This document shows, piece after piece, positions 35,264-47,329 of a DNA stretch of 64,000 nucleotides. Numbering within the stretch: position 1 is the first letter of the stretch; each line of letters opens with the position of its first letter. The DNA is taken from NCBI GenBank assembly GCA_964017065.1, contig OZ024783.1, positions 14,949,820-15,013,819 of the forward strand, in the 5' to 3' direction. The notes beneath the pieces were generated by a model. That model was not told the origin of the DNA. It was given only the letters and a program-made list of their open reading frames with translations, and searched no databases. Both the position numbers and the translations under genes were made by a program. This DNA comes from Haliclona indistincta (taxonomy: Eukaryota > Porifera > Demospongiae > Haplosclerida > Chalinidae).

Positions 35264-36946
35264 GTGAACCCCTGGGGGCGTGTCAATATTATTGGGGCGA
35301 GCCTGAGCGAGCCCCATATGGGATCGAAAAGCGTCCCCCGCGAACTATCTATCTATCTATCTATCTATCTATGTATGCGTACGTCTTTCCGTAAATGCCC
35401 TCACGCTCTAATTCACCGAACGGTTCAATTTTGCCGCGTGTGTATTACGTCATATCATACTAAGACGATGGATCCTGATACTACTATTCCAGTGCGTGAT
35501 TATTCTTCAAAGAAAGAAGAACAACTTCTAAGGAGAAGAGTGCGTGAAAGAGCTCGCCGAGCTGCTAAGTTGTAAACCTGTGGTCAGCCTATTGCTACCG
35601 TTAAGGCCGTTCACACTGGTGCAAATGCTGCAAAAGCCTCTCCTGATGATGCTTTTGGACTTGAAGCACTATGACCAATTTGCTTCTCCATCCACCATTT
35701 TCTTTCCAGCGCCTGTCAAACTTGTCAAAAAGTCGTAGATTACAGGAAAGGCAGGCTGAAGACAATACACTAGCTGCAATGGAACTTGCTACTATTGGTT
35801 GCGGCACCGTATCACAGTTTAATACCTTTTCACTTCCAGATCCTCTTATACAGTCTGCATTCACACCAGTTTCAACGATTGCAACACTCTCAGTCTCATC
35901 TTCTAGTGGACAACTATGCTGTTACTCCATCTCCTCCTCCAATAGACGACTATCCTGTCACTCTATCTCCTCCTCCAATGGACAACTATTCTGTCCCTCC
36001 AAATCCTCTTCCAATGGACAACTATTCTGTCACTCCTTCTTCAATGGACGACTATTCTGTCACTCCATCTCCTCCTCCAATGGACGACTATTCAATCACT
36101 CCATCTCCTCCTTCAATGGACGACTATTCTGTCACAAGACATTGACCATCCAAGTCAAAAGTTGACAGTTTCTTTCTTTAATGACATTGTTAAGAAACTA
36201 ACCTGTTGTGAGGACGAGGATGACGATCATTTGGATACAGAGACAAAGCTGCTGTGCTTAGATGCAAAAGTGTTCGAAATTAATTCCAACAATGTGGTCA
36301 TTCAAGTCGAAGACATTCCTAGTGTAGTGTAATGTGATTAACTATGCTATTATCACTGTAACACTCGGTGGTAACACTCCTTTCTTTTATCAGTACACTC
36401 AAAATATTAGTGTGAATTAATTTGTAATTGTTCTCTTCTCAATAAAACATTATTTTGTTCAATCTCAAATCAGTGACACTCCATTATGAAACAGTCATCT
36501 GATCATCGCTCAGGCTCGCCCCATATTGTCTTACAATCGTCTAGTTTAACCCGTTTACAATCTTACTTGCCCGCGCGTACAGAATCACTATAAAGGCTTG
36601 TTTGCAGCACTAACCGGCGGGTCAGTTGATTTCGGTGGCTCAGCGGTGTAGTATGGTGGCTTGTAATACGATCAGTTAGGGTTCTTTTCCCGCTGAATGC
36701 ATGTTTTTTTGTTGTTTTTTCCAGTAAAAATTAAGTTTTTAGCTCCATCCTTAGTGAGGCCTGTTTAGGCCGAAGGCCCTGGTTAGGACGACCCTCTCGA
36801 CGATCCTTAGGCATACCAAGGGCAGAAGGCCCGGTTTAGGACGACCCTCCCGACTTTGCGCAGTTAGGAGAAGGTTTTTAGGGTTTGGGGTTTAGTTGTA
36901 TGTAAGCTTTGATGGCGTGAAAACGGGACACGCCCCGGGGGTTCAC
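35264..36946. mobile_element. Composite DNA transposon inserted upstream of peptide gene A
   Basis: The ends are inverted: GTGAACCCCTGGGGGCGTGTC at the left and GACACGCCCCGGGGGTTCAC at the right. The duplicated locus lacks the block: there CAACCATCCAGTG runs straight on to ATGTCATG (about 54030), which supports insertion in copy 1. It carries an ATCT microsatellite (35346-35372), a degenerate reading frame (35468-36332), a poly(A)-signal-like AATAAAACA near 36441, and a tRNA-like segment near 36620-36700 shared with the palindrome at 10 kb. Confidence 0.75.
35468..36332 (+). pseudogene. Degenerate ORF with tandem MDDYSVTPSPPP repeats
   Basis: Three protein-like stretches lie in different frames. 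The N-terminal piece (MDPDTTIPVRDYSSKKEEQL, then an Arg-rich RRRVRERARRAAKL and a stop) begins at 35468. A middle piece contains LQERQAEDNTLAAMELATIG. A tandem repeat of about 12 residues (MDDYSVTPSPPP, about 35920-36140) leads into a C-terminal piece (KLTVSFFNDIVKKLTCCEDE) ending at a TAA at 36330-36332. The frames do not connect without shifts, so it looks like a decayed gene carried by the transposon. No family recognised. Confidence 0.55.
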
Positions 36947-36949
36947 TGT

Positions 36950-37620
36950 ACATATACATAGGCGATTAAGTGTAGGTTATATCCCGCGTTAGCGGGATAT
37001 ACGACCAGTTATATCCCGCGTGAAAGCGCGTGCTCAAGTGAAGTCGAGGAAGCGCCGAGGGCGAAGCCTGAGGCGCTTCCAAGACTCCACGAGAGCGTTA
37101 GCCCTTTCCCGAGGGATATAACTGGTCGTACGTCCCGCCAACATGTGATATAACATACTTGTACCATGCTAAAGACTGTTCTGATCTTGGGCACGTGACG
37201 CGGAGGGAAATACGACCCGTTATATCCCTCAAATAGCGCAATCTGATTGGTCAGAATAGTCCAAGTATGGTATAAGATTTATCCCGTTAGCGACCTGTTA
37301 TACATCCCGCGGGAAAGGGCGCGCTTCCGAGAGCGTTAGCCTTTCCCGAGAATTATATTCATAACTTGTAAAGCAGTGGCTGATAATTATGATTCATTGA
37401 ATTTTGGACATACCAAAATAATATCTAATTATCTGGAAACAGGGTTCTCCAGCTAATCCGGATAATCGAGAGTTCGGATAATCGAGGTTGCACTACTTGT
37501 GCCATGCTAAAGGCTGTTAATATGTTCTGATCTTGAGCACGAGACGCGGAGGGAAATATCATGACCCGTTATATATCCCTCAAATAGCGCAATCTGATTG
37601 GTCAGAATAGTCTTATTATC
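36950..37620. repeat. Inverted TATATCCCGCG repeats and duplicated 100 bp tract
   Basis: The GGTTATATCCCGCG/CGCGGGATATA motif occurs repeatedly on both strands between 36974 and 37320. The tract from CATGCTAAAGACTGTTCTGA to TTGGTCAGAATAGTC (37166-37262) recurs at 37502-37614. Part of the DNA that separates OSCP1 from peptide gene A and is absent from the duplicated locus. Confidence 0.7.
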
Positions 37621-37641
37621 GGGGCCCGCCCGCGCTAAGCA

Positions 37642-37652
37642 AATATATAAAA
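37642..37652 (+). promoter_or_regulatory. TATA box of peptide gene A
   Basis: AATATATAAAA lies about 70 bp before the chosen ATG. The equivalent ATATTAAAAA is at 54081 in the paralogue. The segment GCCCGCGC(T/C)AAGCA immediately upstream is also conserved. Confidence 0.65.
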
Positions 37653-37716
37653 GTGAGTGGCGAGCTATAGTGCTACAGTCCTAAGATCAGGTTTCCTGTT
37701 AAGCAACCAAGAAAGA

Positions 37717-38505
37717 ATGGGATTCTTTGCTACCTTTGTCTGTGCCCTGATGGTTGTGGCAACTATCCGAGAAGGATGGTGTCTACCGCCTGGTTTCCAG
37801 TCAGTTGACCGTGACGAAGCCGCACCAGAAGGTCGCTGGGGTCGTTCCGTGCTCCCAGCTGATGTGCGCGAACGAAGGGCTGCTGAACCACGGGCACTGC
37901 CACCTGGTCGTTCAGTACTGCCACCTGGTCGTTCCGTACTCCCAGCTGATGTGCGTGAACGAAGGGCTGCTGAACCCGATACACTACGGGCACTGCCACC
38001 TGGTCGTTCAGCACTGCCACCCGGTCGTTCAGCACTGCCTCCCGGTCGTTCAGCACTGCCACCCGGTCGTTCAGCACTGCCACCCGGTCGTTCAGCACTG
38101 CCACCCGATCGTTCAGCACTGCCACCCGGTCGTTCAGCACTGCCACCCGGTCGTTCAGCACTGCCACCCGGTCGTTCAGCACTGCCACCCGGTCGTTCAG
38201 CACTGCCACCTGGTCGTTCCGTGCTCCCAGCTGATGAGCGAGAACGGAGGGCTGCTGAACCCGATACACTACGGGCACTGCCACCTGGTCGTTCAGCCTC
38301 GGTGCACGGCAAACTTGCACCGGAACGTCGCCGGGGTCGTTCCATACTCCCAGCTGACTCTGTACTACGTGGGCCGGAAGGACCGAAATCTCGTGGTCGC
38401 TTCGTGAAAGCTGCTGTGGATGAACAAGTCTGGGGACGATCTGTGCACGAGAAACCACCGGGACCTCCTGCAGGTCGTTTTAAAAAGGCTGCTATATCGG
38501 ATTAA
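37717..38505 (+). CDS. Candidate secreted peptide precursor A (SALPPGR repeats), 262 aa
   Basis: I do not recognise this as a described gene. The chosen ATG opens a signal peptide (MGFFATFVCALMVVATIREG, cleavage near WC-LPP) and aligns with the start of the paralogue at 54143. After a spacer (APEGRWGRSVLPADVRERR) come eleven tandem 7-residue units in a row: RALPPGR, then SALPPGR ten times with one SALPPDR variant. Copies of SVLPADVRERRAAEP and DTLRALPPGR flank the array. The tail contains a single DEQVWGRS unit and ends KKAAISD. Cleavage after Arg, trimming and amidation at Gly would release many short SALPP-type peptides; this is inferred from neuropeptide precursor logic. Single exon, TATA box upstream, AATAAA about 40 bp after the stop. 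OSCP1 lies head-to-head. Long antisense and alternate frames exist because the unit is 21 bp. Confidence 0.78.
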   Translation: MGFFATFVCALMVVATIREGWCLPPGFQSVDRDEAAPEGRWGRSVLPADVRERRAAEPRALPPGRSVLPPGRSVLPADVRERRAAEPDTLRALPPGRSALPPGRSALPPGRSALPPGRSALPPGRSALPPDRSALPPGRSALPPGRSALPPGRSALPPGRSALPPGRSVLPADERERRAAEPDTLRALPPGRSASVHGKLAPERRRGRSILPADSVLRGPEGPKSRGRFVKAAVDEQVWGRSVHEKPPGPPAGRFKKAAISD

Positions 38506-38739
38506 CCTCATGGAGCCGCCATGCTAATCATGCGGGATCGCTCAGAATAAACTTCTTTAAAGAACTTGCTCATCAAGTACTCGTGCATTTTAACGCTATT
38601 CCTGATTTCTCATTATATAATTTTACTTGAACAGTGATCAAAATAATTTATGTACACGTTTCAACAACACACTGTATGTGAACTGCATGTTTATGGGAAT
38701 TGTTGAAATACAAGATAACTGAACTGCATGCACAGTAAA

Positions 38740-38925
38740 TGAAAGTGTGTTAAATTGACACATATTCGTGTGTCAAATGCTTGTCCCAAAATTTGACACA
38801 AAGCACACGTGCCAAAGTAATGGTGTGTCAAATTGGCACACCTGTAGTGTGCTAAATCACATGTGTCAAATGATGGTGTGGCACACCTATAGTGTGTCAT
38901 ATCGAAATGTGTGAATAATTCATGA
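38740..38925. repeat. TGTGTCA/TGACACA interspersed-motif element
   Basis: The motif GTGTGTCAAAT and its complement occur many times in alternating orientation. A similar block is at 47150-47310. Probably a MITE family with internal short repeats. Confidence 0.65.
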
Positions 38926-39414
38926 GCATGCATAGTTCGCTTCAGTTGTAGCACGTACGAAACAACTGCATGTGGTTAAAAATATTATTACAGTACACAT
39001 GAACAAACATACAAGAATTTCAGTCAACTCTAATTGTTCTCATTAAGCTTTATTCGCCGAGTCTGCTGAATTTCAGGTGCAGAAACATTCACTTCACAGA
39101 TCGTTTCAACTGAAGAAAAAGAAATTTAATGAAAACAGAAATATAAACAAGATATGGCTACACAAGCATGCATATAAAACCTAAGAAAAATTAATAACAG
39201 AACCGAGGGAATCATGGCTAACACAGAAATCGAGGAAGACTTATGGCGAATACAGAAATAAACAGTGGGTGGACTCAGAAACATTGCTACAACGGAAACC
39301 AAACCACGGGAGAGATTGCTAGAACACATCTTAATACGCATGTACACATGTAAGTGTATGAAGATGGAAATTAGCTGGCTAGACTGTAGCTAACTGATAG
39401 ACATTGCTACTACA

Positions 39415-39945
39415 GAAAGAGGATAGTCAAACAAGGGAGAGGGTAGCAATACACAAGGGAGGGGTCAGTAATATGAGGGAGAGGATAGTTACACAAGGGA
39501 GAGCCCAGTAATACAATGGGGAGGATACATGACCACACCACTAACACAACAGCTATATACTATGTAGATAAAAATCATTATCTGGCTTGCCTTTGAGATG
39601 TACATGTATCCATTGTTTTCAAATACAAAGGTCTTTCAGTCTAAAGGAATAAAATAGTTTCAAATGTATATTTCTCAATCCATGACCTGCATAAGAAAAC
39701 AAAAAATAATATCAAAAAATCTAACAATTGCTTGCAGTAGACATACACACACAAAATTTAATAATTGGTATGCTGTTGTTATGCTCAAGTATCAACATGC
39801 AGAGAGAAGTGTCACTGTAGCTACATGTACAATCCTGAGCCCCAGTTCCTGAACTGTCAGAGACAGCCAGCCATTTGTTCCTCAAGACAGGAACACAGCT
39901 AAAAACACAACTGATGCTACCAGTAAGATTTCTACTAGAGCTGAC
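39415..39945. repeat. Direct-repeat flank, copy 1, next to minisatellite
   Basis: Starts with a few early satellite-like units (39415-39525), then a segment of about 420 bp from ACATGACCACACCACTAACA to about 39945 that includes TTATCTGGCTTGCCTTTGAG and CCAGTTCCTGAACTGTCAGA. The same segment recurs at 45022-45460 and 45473-45905. Confidence 0.85.
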
Positions 39946-39949
39946 TAGG

Positions 39950-40765
39950 CATGATGACTACGAGGGAAACAAGAACAGAAACCGAGGGAGACATGACTAC
40001 GAAGAAGGCAATAATAGAACTGAGGGAGACATGACTACGAAGAAGGCAATAATAGAAACTGAGGGAGACATGACTACGAAGAAGGCACGAACAAAAACTG
40101 AGGGAGAAATGACCACGAAGAAGGAAACTGAAGGAGACATGACCACGAAGAACGCAATAATAGAACTGAGGGAGACATGACTACGAAGAAGGTAATAATA
40201 GAAACTGAGGGAGACATGACTACGAAGAAGGCAATAATAGAACTAAGAGAGACATGACTATATGAAGAAGGCAATAATAGAAACTGAGGGAGACATGACT
40301 ACGAAGAAGGCAATAATAGAAACTGAGGGAGACATGACTACGAAGAAGGCAATAATAGAACTGAGGGAGACATGACTACGAAGAAGGCAATAAAAGAAAC
40401 TGAGGGAGACATGATCACTACGAAGAAGGCACGAACAAAAACTGAGGGAGAAATGACTACGAAGAAGGAAACTGAAGGAGACATGACCACGAAGAACGCA
40501 ATAATAGAACTGAGGGAGACATGACTACGAAGAAGGCAATAATAGAAACTGAGGGAGACATGACTACAATAATAGAACTAAGAGAGACATGACTACGAAG
40601 AAGGCAATAATAGAAACTGAGGGAGACATGACTACGAAGAAGGCAATAATAGAACTAAGAGAGACATGACTACGAAGAAGGCAATAATAGAACTAAGAGA
40701 GACATGACTACGAAGAAGGCAATAATAGAAACTGAGGGAGACATGACTACGAAGAAGGCAACACC
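39950..40765. repeat. Minisatellite, 39 bp unit
   Basis: About 20 copies of a unit containing TGACTACGAAGAAGGCAATA and GAAACTGAGGGAGACA. 39 is a multiple of three, so short frames with TEGDMTTKKA repeats appear; I treat them as non-coding because no start, signal or splice context accompanies them. Confidence 0.92.
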
Positions 40766-43700
40766 AGGGAGAGGTCAGTATAATACGAGGGAGAGGATAG
40801 TAACACAAGCTTAAGGGAGAGGTCAGTAATACGAGAGAGAGGATAGTAACACAAGGGAGAGGTCAGTAATACGAGGGAGAGGATAGTAACACAAGGGAGA
40901 GGCCAGTAATACGAGGGAGAGGATAGTAACACAAGGGAGAGGTCAGTAATACGAGGGAGAGGATAGTAACACAAGGGAGAGGTGAGTATAATACCAGGGA
41001 GAGGATAGTAACACAAGGGAGAGGTCAGTTATACGAGGGAGAGGATGGTAACACAAGGGAGAGGCCAGTAATACGAGGGAGAGGATAGTAACACAAGGGA
41101 GAGGTCAGTAATACGAGAAAGAGGATTGTAACACAAGAAAGAGGTCAGTAATACGAGAGAGAGGATAGTAACACAAGGGAGAGGTCAGTATAATACCAGG
41201 GAGAGGATAGTAACACAAGGGAGAGGTCAGTATAATACGAGGGAGAGGATAGTAACACAAGGGAGAGGTCAGTATAATACGAGGGAGAGGATAGTAACAC
41301 AAGGGAGAGGTCAGTTATACGAGGGAGAGGATGGTAACACAAGGGAGAGGCCAGTAATACGAGGGAGAGGATAGTAACACAAGGGAGAGGTCAGTAATAC
41401 GAGAAAGAGGATAGTAACACAAGAAAGAGGTCAGTAATAAGAGAGAGAGGATAGTAACACAAGGGAGAGGTCAGTATAATACCAGGGAGAGGATAGTAAC
41501 ACAAGGGAGAGGTCAGTAATACGAGGGAGAGGATAGTAACACAAGGGAGAGGTCAGTAATACGAGAGAGAGGATAGTAACACAAGGGAGAGGCCAGTAAT
41601 ACGAGGGAGAGGATAGTAACACAAGGGAGAGGTCAGTATAATACGAGGGAGAGGATAGTAACACAAGGGAGAGGTCAGTTATACGAGGGAGAGGATGGTA
41701 ACACAAGGGAGAGGCCAGTAATACGAGGGAGAGGATAGTAACACAAGGGAGAGGTCAGTAATACGAGAAAGAGGATAGTAACACAAGAAAGAGGTCAGTA
41801 ATACGAGAGAGAGGATAGTAACACAAGGGAGAGGTCAGTAATACGAGAAAGAGGATAGTAACACAAGAAAGAGGTCAGTAATACGAGAGAGAGGATAGTA
41901 ACACAAGGGAGAGGCCAGTAATACGAGGGAGAGGATAGTAACACAAGGGAGAGGTCAGTATAATACGAGGGAGAGGATGGTAACACAAGGGAGAGGCCAG
42001 TAATACGAGGGAGAGGATAGTAACACAAGGAAGAGGTCAGTATAATACGAGGGAGAGGATAGTAACACAAGGGAGAGGTCAGTTATACGAGGGAGAGGAT
42101 GGTAACACAAGGGAGAGGCCAGTAATACGAGGGAGAGGATAGTAACACAAGGGAGAGGTCAGTAATACGAGAAAGAGGATAGTAACACAAGAAAGAGGTC
42201 AGTAATACGAGAGAGAGGATAGTAACACAAGGGAGAGGCCAGTAATACGAGGGAGAGGATAGTAACACAAGGGAGATGTCAGTAATACGAGAGAGAGGAT
42301 AGTAACACAAGGGAGAGGTCAGTAATACGAGAAAGAGGATAGTAACACAAGAAAGAGGTCAGTAATACGAGAGAGAGGATAGTAACACAAGGGAGAGGCC
42401 AGTAATACGAGGGAGAGGATAGTAACACAAGGGTGAGGTCAGTATAATACGAGGGAGAGGATAGTAACACAAGGGAGAGGTCAGTATAATACGAGGGAGA
42501 GGATAGTAACACAAGGGAGAGGTCAGTTATACGAGGGAGAGGATGGTAACACAAGGGAGAGGCCAGTAATACGAGGGAGAGGATAGTAACACAAGGGAGA
42601 GGTCAGTAATACGAGAAAGAGGATAGTAACACAAGAAAGAGGTCAGTAATACGAGAGAGAGGATAGTAACACAAGGGAGAGGTCAGTATAATACCAGGGA
42701 GAGGATAGTAACACAAGGGAGAGGTCAGTAATACGAGGGAGAGGATAGTAACACAAGGGAGAGGTCAATAATACGAGAAATAGGATAGTAACACAAGAAA
42801 GAGGTCAGTAATACGAGAGAGAGGATAGTAACACAAGGGAGAGGCCAGTAATACGAGGGAGAGGATAGTAACACAAGGGAGAGGTCAGTATACTACGAGG
42901 GAGAGGATGGTAACACAAGGGAGAGGCCAGTAATACGAGGGAGAGGATAGTAACACAAGGGAGAGGTCAGTAATACGAGAAAGAGGATAGTAACACAAGA
43001 AAGAGGTCAGTAATACGAGAGAGAGGATAGTAACACAAGGGAGAGGCCAGTAATACGAGGGAGAGGATAGTAACACAAGGGAGAGGTCAGTATAATACGA
43101 GGGAGAGGATAGTAACACAAGGGAGAGGTCAGTATAATACGAGGGAGAGGATAGTAACACAAGGGAGAGGTCAGTTATACGAGGGAGAGGATGGTAACAC
43201 AAGGGAGAGGCCAGTAATACGAGGGAGAGGATAGTAACACAAGGGAGAGGTCAGTAATACGAGAAAGAGGATAGTAACACAAGAAAGAGGTCAGTAATAC
43301 GAGAGAGAGGATAGTAACACAAGGGAGAGGTCAGTATAATACCAGGGAGAGGATAGTAACACAAGGGAGAGGTCAGTAATACGAGGGAGAGGATAGTAAC
43401 ACAAGGGAGAGGTCAGTAATACGAGAAAGAGGATAGTAACACAAGAAAGAGGTCAGTAATACGAGAGAGAGGATAGTAACACAAGGGAGAGGCCAGTAAT
43501 ACGAGGGAGAGGATAGTAACACAAGGGAGAGGTCAGTATACTACGAGGGAGAGGATGGTAACACAAGGGAGAGGCCAGTAATACGAGGGAGAGGATAGTA
43601 ACACAAGGGAGAGGTCAGTATAATACCAGGGAGAGGATAGTAACACAAGGGAGAGGTCAGTAATACGAGGGAGAGGATAGTAACACAAGGGAGAGGTCAG

Positions 43701-45015
43701 TAATACGAGAGAGAGGATAGTAACACAAGGGAGAGGCCAGTAATACGAGAAAGAGGATAGTAACACAAGAAAGAGGTCAGTATAATACGAGGGAGAGGAT
43801 AGTAACACAAGGGAGAGGTCAGTTATACGAGGGAGAGGATGGTAACACAAGGGAGAGGCCAGTATAATACGAGGGAGAGGATGGTAACACAAGGGAGAGG
43901 TCAGTAATACGAGAAAGAGGATAGTAACACAAGAAAGAGGTCAGTAATACGAGAGAGAGGATAGTAACGCAAGGGAGAGGTCAGTAATACGAGAAAGAGG
44001 ATAGTAACACAAGAAAGAGGTCAGTAATACGAGAGAGAGGATAGTAACACAAGGGAGAGGCCAGTAATACGAGGGAGAGGATAGTAACACAAGGGAGAGG
44101 TCAGTATAATACGAGGGAGAGGATAGTAACACAAGGGAGAGGTCAGTATAATACGAGGGAGAGGATAGTAACACAAGGGAGAGGTCAGTTATACGAGGGA
44201 GAGGATGGTAACACAAGGGAGAGGCCAGTAATACGAGGGAGAGGATAGTAACACAAGGGAGAGGTCAGTAATACGAGAAAGAGGATAGTAACACAAGAAA
44301 GAGGTCAGTAATACGAGAGAGAGGATAGTAACACAAGGGAGAGGTCAGTATAATACGAGGGAGAGGATAGTAACACAAGGGAGAGGTCAGTATAATACGA
44401 GGGAGAGGATAGTAACACAAGGGAGAGGTCAGTAATACGAGGGAGAGGATAGTAACACAAGGGAGAGGCCAGTAATACGAGAGAGAGGATAGTAACACAA
44501 GGGAGAGGTCAGTATAATACCAGGGAGAGGATAGTAACACAAGGGAGAGGCCAGTAATACGAGGGAGAGGATAGTAACACAAGGGAGAGGTCAGTAATAC
44601 GAGAAAGAGGATAGTAACACAAGAAAGAGGTCAGTAATACGAGAGAGAGGATAGTAACACAAGGGAGAGGCCAGTAATACGAGGGAGAGGATAGTAGGTA
44701 ACACAAGGGAGAGGCCAGTAATACGAGGGAGAGGATAGTAACACAAGGGAGAGGCCAGTAATACGAGAGAGAGGATAGTAACACAAGGGAGAGGTCAGTA
44801 TAATACGAGGGAGAGGATAGTAACACAAGGGAGAGGTCAGTAATACGAGGGAGAGGATGGTAACACAAGGGAGAGGTCAGTAATACGAGGGAGAGGATAG
44901 TAACACAAGGGAGAGGCCAGTAATACGAGGGAGAGGATAGTAACACAAGGGAGAGGCCAGTAATACGAGGGAGAGGATAGTAACACAAGGGAGAGGCCAG
45001 TAATACGAGGGAGAG
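40766..45015. repeat. Minisatellite, 40 bp unit made of two related 20-mers, about 4.2 kb
   Basis: The unit is ACACAAGGGAGAGGTCAGTA followed by ATACGAGGGAGAGGATAGTA; the two halves are themselves diverged copies. Roughly one hundred units are present, with variants (GAAAGAGG, GGCCAG, TATAATAC) recurring in the same order every few hundred bases, which shows higher-order repeats. Because 40 is not divisible by three, all frames are mixed; the many short minus-strand frames are by-products. Confidence 0.96.
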
Positions 45016-45021
45016 GATACA

Positions 45022-45905
45022 TGATACATGACCACACCACTAAAACAACAGCTAGTATGCAAATAGAGATCGATCATTATCTGGCTTGCCTTTGAGATGT
45101 ACATGTATCTGTTGTTTTCAAATACAAAGGTCTTTCAGTCTAAAGGAATAAAATATTATTAGTTTTAAATGTATATTTATCAATCCATGAACCTGCAGAA
45201 ACAAAAAACAAAAATAATATCAAAAATCTAACAATTGCTAGCAGTAGACATACACACACAAAAAATTATTATGCTCTTGTTATGGTCAAGTAACAACAGA
45301 GAGAAGTGTCACTGTAGCTACTGCAATCCTGAGCCCCAGTTCCTGAACTGTCAGAGACAGCCAGCCATTAGTTCCTCAGGACAGCAACACAGCTAAACAA
45401 CTCAACTGATGCTACCAGGAAGAACTCTACTAGGGAGCTACAGGCATGATGATCACTGAAGCATAGCCCTCCTATGATACATGACCACACCACTAAAACA
45501 ACAGCTGTATGCAGATCATTATCTGGCTTGCCTTTGAGATGTACATGTATCTGTTGTTTTCAAATACAAAGGTCTTTCAGTCTAAAGGAATAATATATTA
45601 TTAGTTTTAAATGTATTAAAAAATTATTTATCAATCCATGAACCTGCAGAAAAAAAAAACAAGAATAATATCAAAAATCTAACAATTGCTAGCAGTAGAC
45701 ATACATAAACAAATAATTATTGTGCTCTTGTTATGCTCAAGTAACAACAGAGAGAAGTGTCACTGTAGCTACAATCCTGAGCCCCAGTTCCTGAACTGTC
45801 AGAGACAGCCAGCCATTAGTTCCTCAGGACAGCAACACAGCTAAACAACTCAACTGATGCTACCAGTAAGATCTCTACAGGAAAACTCTACTGTACAGGA
45901 CCTAA
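45022..45905. repeat. Direct-repeat flanks, copies 2 and 3
   Basis: Two tandem copies (45022-45460, 45473-45905) of the segment that also lies left of the minisatellite. The array is therefore embedded in a larger tandem duplication of about 430 bp units. Confidence 0.88.
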
Positions 45906-47149
45906 GACCACCTATGATACATATTAAAACCACAATACTAGTTGATATACCTTTAAAAACAATATGGGTGGGCTGGATGAAGAAGCGCGCGTACACATGA
46001 ACACGCACCATAGCTACAGCTGTAGTAAGTGGCCTGGGTAGACGGCGCCTATAAAGAAAGGGTACAGTTACACAAGAGAAAAGTTTCAGATAATAAACAC
46101 GGCTAACTTGCTTCCTGGAAATCTAGAGAACGCAGAGCGAAGTTTACCATGTACCAGACGACGATACTCACGATAGACTTCAAGACAGCTGCAAATGTGA
46201 ATTCGCGCGTAAATGTATCAGCCAATCGAAATTGAACGCAGTGACATCATTATTATGCCAAACTATGATGTCATTAGCGAGGAAGGCTCGTTCAGACTAC
46301 ATGAATGAAAGTAAGTTCAAACTGATCAACTCATCATACAATGATATAATTTGAAATTACTCTTTGTTCGCTTCTGAATCTGAGATCCTAGTAGGCTTGT
46401 CTTCAAAGATTTTATAGCCAAAGCCGTTTCTCATTTAGCTCCGCTCTGCATGCCTGATCCTTCTTGTCTGTTTCTCAGCCATTGTTACTTACTGCTGCAT
46501 TAATTTTATTATTATTTTTAATTATAATTCAAATTTTGATGATAATTATTAATCATTAATAAACAATAATATTGATTGTTGCATCATAAACTATTATTGA
46601 TCTACCATGAATAAGTCCTGTCACTGAATTACTGCTATGCTTCATCTCAAGCCTGCTGTGAGCTATTTTAGCTAAATGGTGTCGACTTTAAATGAACACT
46701 ACAAAAGACAAAATAATTATTCGTAACTTGTTTTTATACGTAAAGTATACAGACACACAAACCTGCAGGATCTGAGACATCATGGCAACATAGCATGATA
46801 AGTACTTCGGGTGATACTTCAAACTGTACTGCACTTATTGATTAAATTGAAGTACTGTATCTGACAGAACACAGAGACAAGCAAGAAAATAATAATAAAA
46901 GACATCACTGAGATATTGCAATACAAACACTCACCAAACAGCAATGTAACTTTACAGCCATGCTATACTGAATGATGGTGAAGTATAGCAGAAAGTACTC
47001 TATAGGTAGCCAAGAGAGCTCTAGTCTACATGTAAGTGATCGAGTCAGCAGTCGAATCACGTCTGGTCACAAATAAGCTCCACCTATAAAATTGAAAGGG
47101 TTAATAACAATGGCCTAGTACTCATGCGGGTAGTATGGGTACAGAATAT
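45906..47149. other. Intergenic region, no gene recognised
   Basis: AT-rich. I see a short GC-rich stretch near 45980-46060 (AAGAAGCGCGCGTACACATG) that could be a promoter-like island, and an AAAGGGTTAATAAC motif at 47096. No exon with protein-like content was identified. Confidence 0.45.
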
Positions 47150-47310
47150 TTGTGATAACACACTTTCGTGTGTCGTCCTAATTTGACACACTGCAGTTAC
47201 ACACATAAATGTGTCGTTTATGCTTGACACGCTTTTAGTGTGTCAATCTTGGGTTTGACACATCACAATGTGCCAATGTGACACACCACATTTTACTGTG
47301 TGGCTGTATA
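47150..47310. repeat. TGTGTCA/TGACACA interspersed-motif element, second copy
   Basis: Same design as 38740-38925, with TGACACAC and GTGTGTC alternating. It lies at the left edge of the duplicated block, as the first copy lies at the right edge of its partner. Confidence 0.65.
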
Positions 47311-47329
47311 ATTATATTGTTTGTAAAAA

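Larger units (their letters stand above)
31977..38730. repeat. Segmental duplication, copy 1 (OSCP1 exons 1-6 plus peptide gene A)
   Basis: Pairs with 49950-55240 in the same order and orientation. The left boundary is near GGCAGCAAGAGAGCATTGTG (31979), matching CAGCAAAAGAGCATTGTG at about 49954. The right limit is near the shared GTATGTGAACTG...TTTATGGG tract after the peptide genes. Copy 1 carries an extra 2.3 kb of mobile DNA at 35264-37620. Confidence 0.82.

Noticed and set aside
35117..35317. Minus-strand ORF of 66 residues overlapping OSCP1 exon 1
   Set aside because: It reads the exon in a different frame from the conserved LPFLYINLGGEML frame.
37665..38458. Long antisense and alternate-frame ORFs across peptide gene A (for example a minus-strand frame of Glu-Arg-Pro-Gly-Gly-Ser-Ala repeats)
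   Set aside because: The 21 bp repeat keeps all frames open. Only the frame with the signal peptide and the tail shared with gene B has context.
40747..45104. Many minus-strand ORFs of 65-159 residues with SLVLLSSPSYY repeats
   Set aside because: By-products of the 40 bp minisatellite; frames rotate because the unit is not divisible by three.
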